A DNA stretch of 56,575 nucleotides. Origin: Acidimicrobiales bacterium. Lineage in GTDB: Bacteria > Actinomycetota > Acidimicrobiia > Acidimicrobiales > Acidimicrobilacustridaceae. A program made the position numbers and the translations under genes. Under the pieces are notes generated by a model. That model did no database searches. It was not told the DNA's origin and saw only the letters and a list, made by a program, of their open reading frames with translations. Positions within the stretch are counted from its first letter, which is position 1. Every line of letters starts with the position of its first letter. Shown here piece after piece: positions 8,692 to 16,653 of this stretch. The DNA is taken from the NCBI GenBank assembly GCA_030830565.1, contig JAURMR010000042.1, forward strand, positions 98,072 through 154,646, in the 5' to 3' direction.

Positions 8692-9209
8692 GCGCCGTGG
8701 CCAGTAAAGGGAAGTGGGCGCAGGGGATCCGACCCCGCAATTTTCACTGGGTGATCGCTGAGCGACTCGCCGTCTGTGAGCGACCCGGTGGCTACGGCGC
8801 CAACCATCGCAAGGTTCGCCGCCAAGAAGAAATTATCTGGGTTCGCGAACAGGGCTTTACCTGTGTGATCTCGATGATCACCGCCCCACTGAACCTGCAC
8901 AATTACGACGAACTCGGTGTGGTGTGGCGTCATCGGCCGGTTCCTGAGGACGACCTCGGCATTTTTGAAACGGCATTCTTTGCCGAACTGCGCATGCTTC
9001 TCGAACGTGGCGAGCGAATTCTCATTCACGCTGAAGAACTCAGCGACCGAGTGTGTGGCCTCATTGCTGGGTACTTGCTCTGGAACGGGCTGGTCGAAAG
9101 TCCTCCTCGTGTTGTTACCGTGATTGAGCAATTGACCCAGCGCCAACTCGGCCCCCTCGGCCGTGAGTTGGTAGCAATTTCACAGACGATTCCCCCGCCG
9201 TCTGCCTGA
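8688..9209 (+). CDS. Dual-specificity-phosphatase-fold protein lacking the catalytic cysteine
   Basis: A 173-residue protein embedded between folP and folB. Its C-terminal half reads like a dual-specificity phosphatase: strand-helix GFTCVISMI, an acid-loop-like WRHRPVPEDDLG, a helix, then RILIHAEELSDRVCGLIAGYLL. In active enzymes the last stretch is HCx5R; here it is H-A-x5-R (Ala at about residue 113), so the cysteine nucleophile is missing while His and Arg remain. This fold call is my reading of the motif, not a search result. It could be a pseudophosphatase or pterin-phosphate-binding protein. The start overlaps folP (ATGA), so it is co-expressed with folate synthesis genes. Confidence 0.65.
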   Translation: MSAVASKGKWAQGIRPRNFHWVIAERLAVCERPGGYGANHRKVRRQEEIIWVREQGFTCVISMITAPLNLHNYDELGVVWRHRPVPEDDLGIFETAFFAELRMLLERGERILIHAEELSDRVCGLIAGYLLWNGLVESPPRVVTVIEQLTQRQLGPLGRELVAISQTIPPPSA

Positions 9210-9224
9210 ACCGGAGCACCCCCC

Positions 9225-9590
9225 ATGGCCCCGACTGATCGAATCGAACTTCGTGGACTTGTCGTCACTGGCATTTGTGGCGCGCTTCCTGAAGAACGCG
9301 AACGAGCACAACCGCTCGAGGTTGACCTTGACGTCGTTGCGGACCTATCTGCCGCTGGCACGTCGGACAATCTTGAGGACACGCTCGATTACGGAGCCAT
9401 CACCGCGACTGTCGAAAACGTCATCCTCAGCGGAACGCCGCAATTGCTCGAACACCTTGCGCAGAAACTTGCCGATGCTGTGCTCGCAGATCCTCGTGCA
9501 CTTTCGGTCACTATCTCTGTGCGGAAGTTGCGCCCACCGGTGCCGCAGGCACTGGCTACTTCGGGCGTCACCATTACTCGGGGACGCTGA
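9225..9590 (+). CDS. folB: Dihydroneopterin aldolase
   Basis: Converts 7,8-dihydroneopterin to 6-hydroxymethyl-7,8-dihydropterin and glycolaldehyde. It begins DRIELRGLVVTGICGALPEER, matching the family N-terminus (usually ...G.hGv...E...), and contains DTLDYGAI and LEHLAQKLAD. The length of 121 residues is typical. It directly abuts folK (next base), so both are in one operon. Confidence 0.92.
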   Translation: MAPTDRIELRGLVVTGICGALPEERERAQPLEVDLDVVADLSAAGTSDNLEDTLDYGAITATVENVILSGTPQLLEHLAQKLADAVLADPRALSVTISVRKLRPPVPQALATSGVTITRGR

Positions 9591-10055
9591 ATGTCGCGTG
9601 CTTTTCTGAGCCTCGGCTCAAACATGGGCGATTCATGGTCGCTGCTGCGCGAAGCAGTGAGCTCACTTGATTCAGTTGTAGCGGTGTCGCCGGTGTACCG
9701 AACTGAACCAGTTGGTGGGCCCGACCAAGAACCGTTTCTTAATATCGTGATTGAGCTCGACACCGATCTCAGCGCACGAGAACTGTTGGGTGTCTGTCAC
9801 CGTTTGGAATCTGCAGCCAACCGGGTGCGCACCATTCGTTGGGGACCTCGCACACTCGATGTCGACATCATTTGGATCGATGGCGTCACGGTGAACGAAC
9901 CGGATCTTGAAGTGCCGCATCCACGCATGCGTCTGCGTCGTTTCGTGATGGCCCCCCTTGCTGATCTTGCACCTGATGTAGTTGGCCCCGACTGGGCCGA
10001 CCGCGCAGAGGGGCATGTGGATCGCGTCGGTCCGCTCGACGCCGAACCGGGATGA
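9591..10055 (+). CDS. folK: HPPK, 6-hydroxymethyl-7,8-dihydropterin pyrophosphokinase
   Basis: Pyrophosphorylates hydroxymethyl-dihydropterin for FolP. The N-terminal FLSLGSNMGD and the metal-binding signature WGPRTLDVDIIW (about residues 84-95), followed by PHPRMRLRRFVMAPL, are diagnostic. The length of 154 residues is normal. The stop overlaps the DUF2520 gene's ATG by four bases. Confidence 0.95.
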   Translation: MSRAFLSLGSNMGDSWSLLREAVSSLDSVVAVSPVYRTEPVGGPDQEPFLNIVIELDTDLSARELLGVCHRLESAANRVRTIRWGPRTLDVDIIWIDGVTVNEPDLEVPHPRMRLRRFVMAPLADLAPDVVGPDWADRAEGHVDRVGPLDAEPG

Positions 10056-10837
10056 ACTCGAACCACTCGGTCCGCATCATTGGACCGGGTCGCGCTGGCG
10101 GTGCTCTTGTGAGTGCGCTGGCGCAGGTGGGCTGGACTGTTGCCTTGCCGATTCGTCACGGTGAATCTGTTGAAGCGGCTGCGCGCGATGTTGACCTTCT
10201 CCTTATTGCGACGCCCGACGGGGCGATTGCAGAGATTGCATCGTCGATCACGCCAGTGCCAACGACTGTTGTTGCCCATCTTTCAGGGGCGCGCGGACTC
10301 GATGTGTTGGCCTCGCACCCGCTTCGAGCGGCGATTCATCCATTGACCTCAATGCCAACCGCAACGGTTGGTGCCGAACGCCTGGCACGTGGAGCCTGGT
10401 TTGCACTTGATGCAAATTCTCAAGATGCAATGGCCCTCCTTGAATCCTTGGTCGCATCGCTCGGCGGCCGTTCGTTTGTTGTCAACGATGAACACCGAGC
10501 GACCTATCACGCAGCTGCGGCGATTGCGTCGAATCACGTGGTTGCATTGCTCGGTTCGGCCGAACGAATTGCGGCGTCGGCGGGTGTGCCGATCGAGGCG
10601 TATCTCGAACTCGTTCGCGCCACGATCGACAACATTGAAGACCTCGGAGTTATCGATGCGCTGACTGGTCCCGTTGCCCGAGGCGACTGGGAAACGGTCG
10701 CTCGCCATCGAGAAGCCATCGACCCTTCAGAACTCAAGTTGTACGACGCATTGGTCGAAGCCGCTCAACGCGTGGTGGAATCTCGAACCGCAGATACTGA
10801 CTCCACTAGCGACGCAAACCCCCGAACGGATTCTTGA
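10052..10837 (+). CDS. Rossmann-like DUF2520 oxidoreductase-like protein
   Basis: A 261-residue protein with an N-terminal NAD(P)-binding Rossmann motif GPGRAGGAL (about residues 11-19) and a helical DUF2520 C-terminal part with the conserved HAAAAIASNH. It resembles ketopantoate-reductase-type dehydrogenases in layout. In actinobacteria this family commonly lies directly before panC, as here (the stop TGA shares a base with the panC ATG). A role in pantothenate synthesis is an inference from position; no substrate is established by sequence. Confidence 0.8.
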   Translation: MNSNHSVRIIGPGRAGGALVSALAQVGWTVALPIRHGESVEAAARDVDLLLIATPDGAIAEIASSITPVPTTVVAHLSGARGLDVLASHPLRAAIHPLTSMPTATVGAERLARGAWFALDANSQDAMALLESLVASLGGRSFVVNDEHRATYHAAAAIASNHVVALLGSAERIAASAGVPIEAYLELVRATIDNIEDLGVIDALTGPVARGDWETVARHREAIDPSELKLYDALVEAAQRVVESRTADTDSTSDANPRTDS

Positions 10838-11691
10838 TGTTGGTCTTGTCCACAAAGTCTGAGTTTCGTGAGCATCTTGAAACGGTGCGCGCGCTTGGGC
10901 GAACGGTTGGGCTTGTGCCGACCATGGGAGCGTTGCATGAGGGACATCTCTCCCTCATTCGTGCGGCAGTAGCCGATTGCGATGTTGTTGCTCTCACGAT
11001 CTTTGTGAATCCTTTGCAGTTCGGTGCCGGCGAGGACCTCAGCGCATATCCGCGTCCCCTTGAGCGCGACCTTGAACTCGCCGAAGATGCAGGTGCCGAT
11101 GTCGTTTTCACGCCAAGCACCGATGAGATGTACCCAGAGCCGACCCTCAGCAACGTGCATGTCGAAGAACTCACTGCTGGGATGGAAGGCGCCAGCCGCC
11201 CGACTCATTTCGACGGAGTCACCACTGTCGTCACAAAGTTGTTCAACATCGCGGGACCGAGCCGGGCCTATTTCGGTGAAAAAGACTTTCAGCAGTTGGC
11301 TGTTGTTCGTCGAATGACGATGGACCTCGATCAGCCGGTGACAGTGATTGGGTGCCCCATCGTTCGTGAAGCCGATGGCCTGGCGATGTCGAGCCGCAAC
11401 GTCTACTTGTCGGCCTCGGAGCGTGAAGCCGCCACCGTTATCAACCGTGCGCTTCGTGCCGGTGCGGCGATGATCTCGGCTGGCGAGCGTGATCCTTCTG
11501 TTGTCGAGACCCACATGGCCTCGATTATTGAGGCCGAGCCGCTCGCCGAACTCGATTATGCGGTCGTTGTCGATCCCGATTCGCTGGAAACTCCGGCGGA
11601 ATTGGTCAGCGGCACCACCGCCCGACTGTTGATGGTGGCAAAGGTCGGTACACCTCGATTGCTCGACAACCTCGGTGTCGACGTACCGTAG
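10837..11691 (+). CDS. panC: Pantothenate synthetase
   Basis: ATP-dependent condensation of pantoate and beta-alanine. The HxGH adenylation motif is seen in [14 protein letters not shown] (about residues 29-42), with [14 protein letters not shown] and [14 protein letters not shown] downstream. I start it at the ATG at 10837, which overlaps the DUF2520 stop (TGATG); a TTG one codon earlier is the alternative. It has 284 residues. panD follows, so beta-alanine supply and use are encoded together. Confidence 0.94.
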   Translation: MLVLSTKSEFREHLETVRALGRTVGLVPTMGALHEGHLSLIRAAVADCDVVALTIFVNPLQFGAGEDLSAYPRPLERDLELAEDAGADVVFTPSTDEMYPEPTLSNVHVEELTAGMEGASRPTHFDGVTTVVTKLFNIAGPSRAYFGEKDFQQLAVVRRMTMDLDQPVTVIGCPIVREADGLAMSSRNVYLSASEREAATVINRALRAGAAMISAGERDPSVVETHMASIIEAEPLAELDYAVVVDPDSLETPAELVSGTTARLLMVAKVGTPRLLDNLGVDVP

Positions 11692-11732
11692 GGGGATACA
11701 CCCGCACGGTGACCGCACGCGGCGCCAAGCTG

Positions 11733-11747
11733 AAGGAGCACACGTTG
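11733..11747 (+). promoter_or_regulatory. Ribosome binding site fixing a TTG start for panD
   Basis: AAGGAG at 11733-11738 is spaced six bases from the TTG at 11745. Starting there gives the family-typical N-terminus [11 protein letters not shown]. The upstream GTG at 11709 would add 12 residues that are not found in this family. Confidence 0.7.
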
Positions 11748-12143
11748 CATCGTCGAATGATGAAGTCAAAGATCCATCGCGCTCGGATTACTGACGCCAA
11801 TCTTCATTACGTGGGTTCGATCACCCTTGATACCGAACTCATGGAACAGGCCGACATCCGTGAATGGGAGCAGGTGCAAGTCGTCGATATCGACAACGGC
11901 GCTCGCTTCGAGACCTATGCGATCCCCGGTGGCCCAGGCACCGTTTGTCTCAACGGCGCTGCGGCGCGTTTGGTGCAACCAGGGGATCGGATCATCATCA
12001 TCACCTATGCCGATTACGAAGACGCAGAGCTCGCGGACTACACACCTCGTGTTGTGCATGTCGATGGAACGAATCGCATCATCGATGAATTCGAGGCCGT
12101 GACCATCGCCGCCGAAGAATCTCCTGTTCGATTCCGGGCCTAA
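11745..12143 (+). CDS. panD: Aspartate 1-decarboxylase proenzyme
   Basis: Makes beta-alanine for pantothenate. It is a pyruvoyl enzyme that self-cleaves at Gly-Ser; the site is visible as YVGSITLD (G24-S25 class position). [17 protein letters not shown] near the start and the [19 protein letters not shown] block are typical. The length from TTG at 11745 is 132 residues. The C-terminal tail of about 15 residues past the core is somewhat acidic. It sits 53 bases after panC in the same direction. Confidence 0.93.
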   Translation: MHRRMMKSKIHRARITDANLHYVGSITLDTELMEQADIREWEQVQVVDIDNGARFETYAIPGGPGTVCLNGAAARLVQPGDRIIIITYADYEDAELADYTPRVVHVDGTNRIIDEFEAVTIAAEESPVRFRA

Positions 12144-12171
12144 GGCAGTTCTTCGGTCAGACTGAACATCT

Positions 12172-13734
12172 GTGACCGCCGACCTCGATCTTCTTGTAGT
12201 GGGTTCCGGCGTAGCCGGACTCTCTGCTGCGGTGCGGGCAGCAGCCCAACCCGGAGTTCGCGTTGGCGTCCTCACCAAGGGACCGCTTGAGCAGTCCACG
12301 ACTCGGTGGGCCCAAGGCGGCGTCGCTGCGGTGCTTGGCGGGGATCCAGATTCCACCGACCTTCACTTGGCCGACACCTTGGCCGCAGGCGCGGGACTTT
12401 GTGACGTTGACGCCGTGCGCGTGTTGGTTGAAGAAGGTCCCGTTCGCGTTCGTGATCTCGTTGCCCTTGGTGCTCGCTTCGACCGAGATGCCGACGGAAA
12501 GTTTGAACTTGCTCGTGAAGGAGGACATTCGCTCCCTCGAATTGTTCATGCCGGTGGCGTGGCAACTGGTGCGGAAATCGAACGCGCTCTTGTTGCTGCA
12601 GTGCGCAGCGAAGCGACTGAAATCCACGAGCACGCGTTTGCTCTCGACCTAGTAATTGAGAACGGCCGCTGCGTTGGTGTTCGCGCTGCATTGGCTGACG
12701 GAACTGTTGAATTTGTTCGGGCACGCAATGTGCTGCTTGCTTCAGGTGGCGCGGGCCAAATTTTCTCGGTCACTACGAATCCGCTTGAAGCAACAGGCGA
12801 TGGAATTGCGATGGCTCTGCGCGCAGGTGCGGCCGTTGCTGACGTTGAGTTTGTGCAGTTCCATCCGACTGCCCTGCATCATCCGCGAATGCCGCGGCCG
12901 TTGTTGTCGGAGGCCTTGCGTGGACACGGTGCACTCATTCGCGACGTCAACGGCGAACGATTTGTCGATGAAATGCTTCCGCGCGATCAAGTGAGCCGCG
13001 CCATGGTTCGACGAATGATCGAACTTCACACCGATCATTGTCTGCTTGATGTCACTGGTCTCGATCAGTTCGATATTCGATTCCCGACAATCGCAGCAAT
13101 GCTTTCTGGTCTCGATTTCAATCCGGCAACGGATCTCCTTCCCATCGCGCCCGCAGCGCACTACTTGTGTGGCGGAGTAGTTACTGATCTCAAGGGCGCG
13201 AGCAGCCTTCCCGGTTTGTGGGCTGCCGGGGAGGTCGCGTGTTCTGGTGTGCATGGCGCGAATCGTTTGGCGTCGAACTCATTGTTGGAAGGCATGGTGT
13301 TTGGCGCACGGGTTGTCGAAGCCATCGAAGCCGGCACCGAAGGTCCGCAACGGTCGGGCGCAATGCGTGCACTTCATGGCGAAGGTGGTCGTCGACTCGA
13401 TGGGTGGCAGGCCCCCGAGGCGTTGTCGGCTACAACGCCCGGAGATGATTCGGCGATAGCCACCGCCCGAGATGACATGCAATGGGCGATGACGGTTGGC
13501 GCTGGCGTCGTTCGCGATGCGACGTCATTGACCGCCACCGAACGCAAGGTGGAACTGGCCCGAACAATTGCCGATGGCTCGGGAGTGGCTTCTTGGGAAC
13601 TGGCGAACCTCGCCGCTGTGGCCTCAGCCCTCCTGCTTGCGGCCCACGCTCGCACGGAGAGTCGTGGCGCCCACACCCGTGATGACTGGCCCGAGACAGA
13701 CCCAGATCTGGCCCTGCGAATGGTGATCGCCTGA
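12172..13734 (+). CDS. nadB: L-aspartate oxidase
   Basis: A flavoenzyme oxidising aspartate to iminoaspartate for de novo NAD synthesis. The FAD motif VVGSGVAGLSAAVRAA lies at the N-terminus. HAGGVATGAEIERALV, FVQFHPTALHHP and the C-terminal GEVACSGVHGANRLASNSLLEG are signatures of the NadB/succinate dehydrogenase flavoprotein family; the free amino-acid pathway context selects NadB. The length is 520 residues, start GTG. nadC follows, but quinolinate synthase (nadA), which normally uses its product, is not in this window. Confidence 0.93.
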   Translation: MTADLDLLVVGSGVAGLSAAVRAAAQPGVRVGVLTKGPLEQSTTRWAQGGVAAVLGGDPDSTDLHLADTLAAGAGLCDVDAVRVLVEEGPVRVRDLVALGARFDRDADGKFELAREGGHSLPRIVHAGGVATGAEIERALVAAVRSEATEIHEHAFALDLVIENGRCVGVRAALADGTVEFVRARNVLLASGGAGQIFSVTTNPLEATGDGIAMALRAGAAVADVEFVQFHPTALHHPRMPRPLLSEALRGHGALIRDVNGERFVDEMLPRDQVSRAMVRRMIELHTDHCLLDVTGLDQFDIRFPTIAAMLSGLDFNPATDLLPIAPAAHYLCGGVVTDLKGASSLPGLWAAGEVACSGVHGANRLASNSLLEGMVFGARVVEAIEAGTEGPQRSGAMRALHGEGGRRLDGWQAPEALSATTPGDDSAIATARDDMQWAMTVGAGVVRDATSLTATERKVELARTIADGSGVASWELANLAAVASALLLAAHARTESRGAHTRDDWPETDPDLALRMVIA

Positions 13735-13775
13735 CCAGTTCGCCCCGATCGGGCTCGGCAGGGCAGGCTTTCGGA

Positions 13776-14636
13776 ATGTCCGATTTGCTCCAGCCGCCCC
13801 GAGTCGTTGTCGTCGACGCGGTCGAACGCGCCCTTGCCGAGGATCTCACCCCTCTCGGCGATCTCACCTCCGCACTCCTTCCTCAAGATCTCGTCGCAAC
13901 GGCTCGCTTTGTTGCACGTGCCACCGGTGTCATTGCCGGTCGTGAATGCGCGGCCGAAACGTTTGAACAGGTCGATCCCACGGTGTCGCTTGTTTGGGCA
14001 GTCGAAGATGGCAATTGCGTTAGCCCCGACACTGTGATCGCCAGCGCAACCGGTCGTCTCGCTTCCATCCTCACCGCTGAACGCACGGCACTGAATTTCC
14101 TCGGTCATCTTTCGGGGATTGCAACGCGAACCAGTGAGTACGTCGCCGAAGCCGCAAAGGGCGGTAGCGCCTATGTGTGGGATACGCGAAAGACCACACC
14201 TGGTCTTCGCGTTCTTGAAAAAGCAGCGGTTCGCGCTGGAGGCGGCCGCAATCATCGCGGCAACCTTTCCGATTGGATCTTGTTGAAGGACAACCACATC
14301 GCGCTGTTTGGGATCACCGACGCGGTCGCTCGCTCTCGTTCTATGTGGCCAGCGCGCACCGTTCATGTCGAATGCGACACAATCGAACAGGTGCACGAAG
14401 CATTGGCTGCTGGTGCCGATGCGTTGCTGCTCGACAACATGACACCGGATCAGATTCGCGAGTGCGTCGCGGTTGCATCTGCTTCGCATCGTCGCCCGCT
14501 TCTTGAAGCATCTGGTGGCATCACACTCGAAACCATCGCCGCCTACAGCGCAGCTGGTGTCGACTGCATTTCGGTTGGTGGTCTAACCAATTCCGCTCCG
14601 GTGCTCGACATCGGTCTTGATATCGATCCCGCGTGA
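13776..14636 (+). CDS. nadC: Nicotinate-nucleotide diphosphorylase (carboxylating)
   Basis: Quinolinate phosphoribosyltransferase, forming nicotinate mononucleotide. The motifs LNFLGHLSGIAT, DTRKTTPGLRVLEK, GGGRNHR and LLKDNH line up in the family order, with the C-terminal VDCISVGGLT. It has 286 residues. It lies 41 bases after nadB and just ahead of coaX. Confidence 0.95.
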   Translation: MSDLLQPPRVVVVDAVERALAEDLTPLGDLTSALLPQDLVATARFVARATGVIAGRECAAETFEQVDPTVSLVWAVEDGNCVSPDTVIASATGRLASILTAERTALNFLGHLSGIATRTSEYVAEAAKGGSAYVWDTRKTTPGLRVLEKAAVRAGGGRNHRGNLSDWILLKDNHIALFGITDAVARSRSMWPARTVHVECDTIEQVHEALAAGADALLLDNMTPDQIRECVAVASASHRRPLLEASGGITLETIAAYSAAGVDCISVGGLTNSAPVLDIGLDIDPA

Positions 14637-14637
14637 C

Positions 14638-14653
14638 GGAGGATCAGCGAATG
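14638..14653 (+). promoter_or_regulatory. Ribosome binding site fixing the coaX start
   Basis: GGAGG at 14638-14642 is eight bases from the ATG at 14651. The alternative GTG at 14633 overlaps nadC and has no such site, and the family N-terminus (MLLAVDAGNT) starts at 14651. Confidence 0.6.
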
Positions 14654-15445
14654 CTTCTCGCAGTTGATGCTGGAAATACACAAACCGTTGTTGGTTTGTA
14701 CGAACTTGATGGTGGAACTGCTGCCGGGCGACGTCCCGAGGCGGGCCTGCTTGATCACTGGCGCATCTCAACTGCCGCCGATCGAACCAGCGATGAGTAC
14801 GCAGTTATGTTGCAGGGATTCCTTGCGCTTCGTCGCAACAGCTTCAGCGACATCGACGGCATCGTGATTTCTTCCGGTGTACCTCGTGTTACCGCAACGC
14901 TTCGCCAGGTTGCTGCACGTCATTTGGATTTTGAACCGATCGTTATTGGACCAGGTGTTCGTTCAGGAATCCGAATTGATTACGACAACCCCAAAGAGGT
15001 TGGTGCTGATCGCATTGCCAATGCGGTTGGCGCGTACGACCTTTACGGAGGACCAACCATCATTGCTGACTTCGGTACCGCCACGACGTGCGATGCTGTA
15101 TCGGACGACGGCGTGTATCTCGGCGGTGCAATTGCACCCGGTATCGAAATCTCCATGGACGCACTTGTGGGCCGTGCATCAGCACTGCGTGCTGTCGAAC
15201 TCAAAGAACCCCGAAATGTGTTGGGTAAATCAACAGTCGAATCGATTCAGTCTGGTGCGGTCTATGGATTCGCTGCGCAGGTCGATGGGCTCTGCGATCG
15301 CATCGAAGCCGAACTCGGAACGTGCACTGTCATTTCAACGGGCGGACTCGCCGAAACGATCACGCCGTTTTCAAAGCGCATTCAACACACCGAACCGTGG
15401 CTCACACTGCACGGTCTCCGGTTGATTTACGAAAAGAACATCTGA
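14651..15445 (+). CDS. coaX: Type III pantothenate kinase
   Basis: ATP-dependent first step of coenzyme A synthesis from pantothenate; ASKHA fold. The phosphate-1 motif LLAVDAGNTQTVVGL is at the N-terminus, the pantothenate/phosphate-2 motif is in GADRIANAVGAYDLYG, and IIADFGTATTCDAV follows. The length of 264 residues is normal. It closes a vitamin block (folate, pantothenate, NAD), so pantothenate made by PanC/PanD is channelled to CoA from the same locus. Confidence 0.93.
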   Translation: MLLAVDAGNTQTVVGLYELDGGTAAGRRPEAGLLDHWRISTAADRTSDEYAVMLQGFLALRRNSFSDIDGIVISSGVPRVTATLRQVAARHLDFEPIVIGPGVRSGIRIDYDNPKEVGADRIANAVGAYDLYGGPTIIADFGTATTCDAVSDDGVYLGGAIAPGIEISMDALVGRASALRAVELKEPRNVLGKSTVESIQSGAVYGFAAQVDGLCDRIEAELGTCTVISTGGLAETITPFSKRIQHTEPWLTLHGLRLIYEKNI

Positions 15446-15462
15446 GTTCTTTTTGTTGGGCG

Positions 15463-16488
15463 TTAAGCCGCAGCGCGTACCGTTCCGAGGAGATGCTCGG
15501 CAGCTGCTTCAAGCGCAGTGACAGCTTCAGTGCCCTCGTAAGGCGCCAATGCGCGCTGACCGGCTTCGACGTAGGCGCGGGCCGTGTCGAGAGAACTACG
15601 CACAGATGCCGAGGAACGCAACAGTGTGCGAGCAAGCGCAAGAGTGTCGGGATCGTCAACGGGTTCGATGGAACCGTCGGTGGGGGCAAGCTTCACAAGA
15701 AGTGAACGAAGTTCTTCGGCTTCGGATCCACCAGCAGCAAGCGTGCGAATCACCGGAAGGGTGTAGGTGCCTTCGACAAGGTCATGGCCAGCGGGCTTGC
15801 CAAGTTCTTCGTCGGTCGAGGTGACATCGAGAAGATCATCGACAATCTGGAAGGCCATGCCAAAGGAATTGCCGAATGTCGTCAGCGCATCGATTTGTGG
15901 ACGGGGGAGTCCGGCAACAATTGCGCCAACACGGCATGACGTGCCGAGCAATGAAGCGGTCTTGCCATCGATGGAGCGCAGGTAGGCATCTTCGGTGCGC
16001 TGCTGGTTGAACGCGTGCTGCAGTTCAAGTATTTGTCCTTCGCACAGCTTGGCGATGGTGGCTGCAAGAAGTCCGGCAACTTCCGTACCAAGAGATGCCG
16101 CAATTTCAGACGCCTTGGCCAACAAATAGTCGCCGGCGAGAATTGCTTTGAGGTTGCCCCATCGAGCATTCACGCTTTCGACAGTTCGTCGTGTCGTTGC
16201 GTCGTCCATGACGTCGTCGTGGTAGAGCGAGCCGAGATGAACGAGTTCAACGGACACCGCTCCCATGATCACCTCAGGAGAGGCTGCACCCATCACGAGA
16301 TCCGATGTCGCTGCGGACGTGATGCCGAAAGCAGGGCGAACCCGCTTTCCGCCGGCGAGAATCAGGTGGCTGGCGACTTCCGTAAGGAATGAGTCCTCGG
16401 CAACAACCGAGGCCTGAAGTGCATCCTCAACTCGCGCGAGATCTGCCTGCAGAACTGGCAACTGGAGAAGGGGAGAGGCGCTGGCCAT
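15463..16488 (-). CDS. Polyprenyl diphosphate synthase
   Basis: A trans-isoprenyl diphosphate synthase making long-chain prenyl diphosphate, probably for menaquinone side chains. The first aspartate-rich motif is in [13 protein letters not shown], the second in [24 protein letters not shown]. The two residues just before the first DDxxD are small or Tyr-containing, in line with long-chain products, but chain length is not settled by sequence. It has 341 residues, reads on the minus strand, is convergent with coaX, and is divergent from clpC with 162 bases between starts. Confidence 0.9.
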   Translation of the reverse strand: MASASPLLQLPVLQADLARVEDALQASVVAEDSFLTEVASHLILAGGKRVRPAFGITSAATSDLVMGAASPEVIMGAVSVELVHLGSLYHDDVMDDATTRRTVESVNARWGNLKAILAGDYLLAKASEIAASLGTEVAGLLAATIAKLCEGQILELQHAFNQQRTEDAYLRSIDGKTASLLGTSCRVGAIVAGLPRPQIDALTTFGNSFGMAFQIVDDLLDVTSTDEELGKPAGHDLVEGTYTLPVIRTLAAGGSEAEELRSLLVKLAPTDGSIEPVDDPDTLALARTLLRSSASVRSSLDTARAYVEAGQRALAPYEGTEAVTALEAAAEHLLGTVRAAA

Positions 16489-16633
16489 GGCGCCACGTTA
16501 GGCCCGCAGCCGGTTCGAACCTCAACCCGGGGACAAGGTCGCGGACCTCTTGTGACAAAGGCACTTCGAACGTTCATTTCCGACGAGGCGATTGCGATGG
16601 TCGTGGGTACACTCGCTCCACGTATCCCCGTCT

Positions 16634-16653
16634 GGGAGGCAGGTCACAAAGTG
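16634..16653 (+). promoter_or_regulatory. Ribosome binding site fixing the clpC start
   Basis: GGGAGG at 16634-16639 precedes a GTG at 16651 by eleven bases. From there the protein begins [20 protein letters not shown], the invariant ClpC N-terminus. The frame stays open to 16552, but those 33 extra residues are not seen in the family. Confidence 0.6.

Noticed and set aside
10765-11769. 334-codon open frame opposite panC
   Set aside because: It is a shadow of panC with no recognisable protein features.
16568-16575. GAACGTTC palindrome as a LexA/SOS box upstream of clpC
   Set aside because: The spacing does not fit the actinobacterial GAAC-N4-GTTC consensus with flanks, and clpC is not an expected SOS gene.
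16552-16650. Upstream extension of clpC
   Set aside because: The family N-terminus starts at the GTG at 16651, which has a ribosome site.
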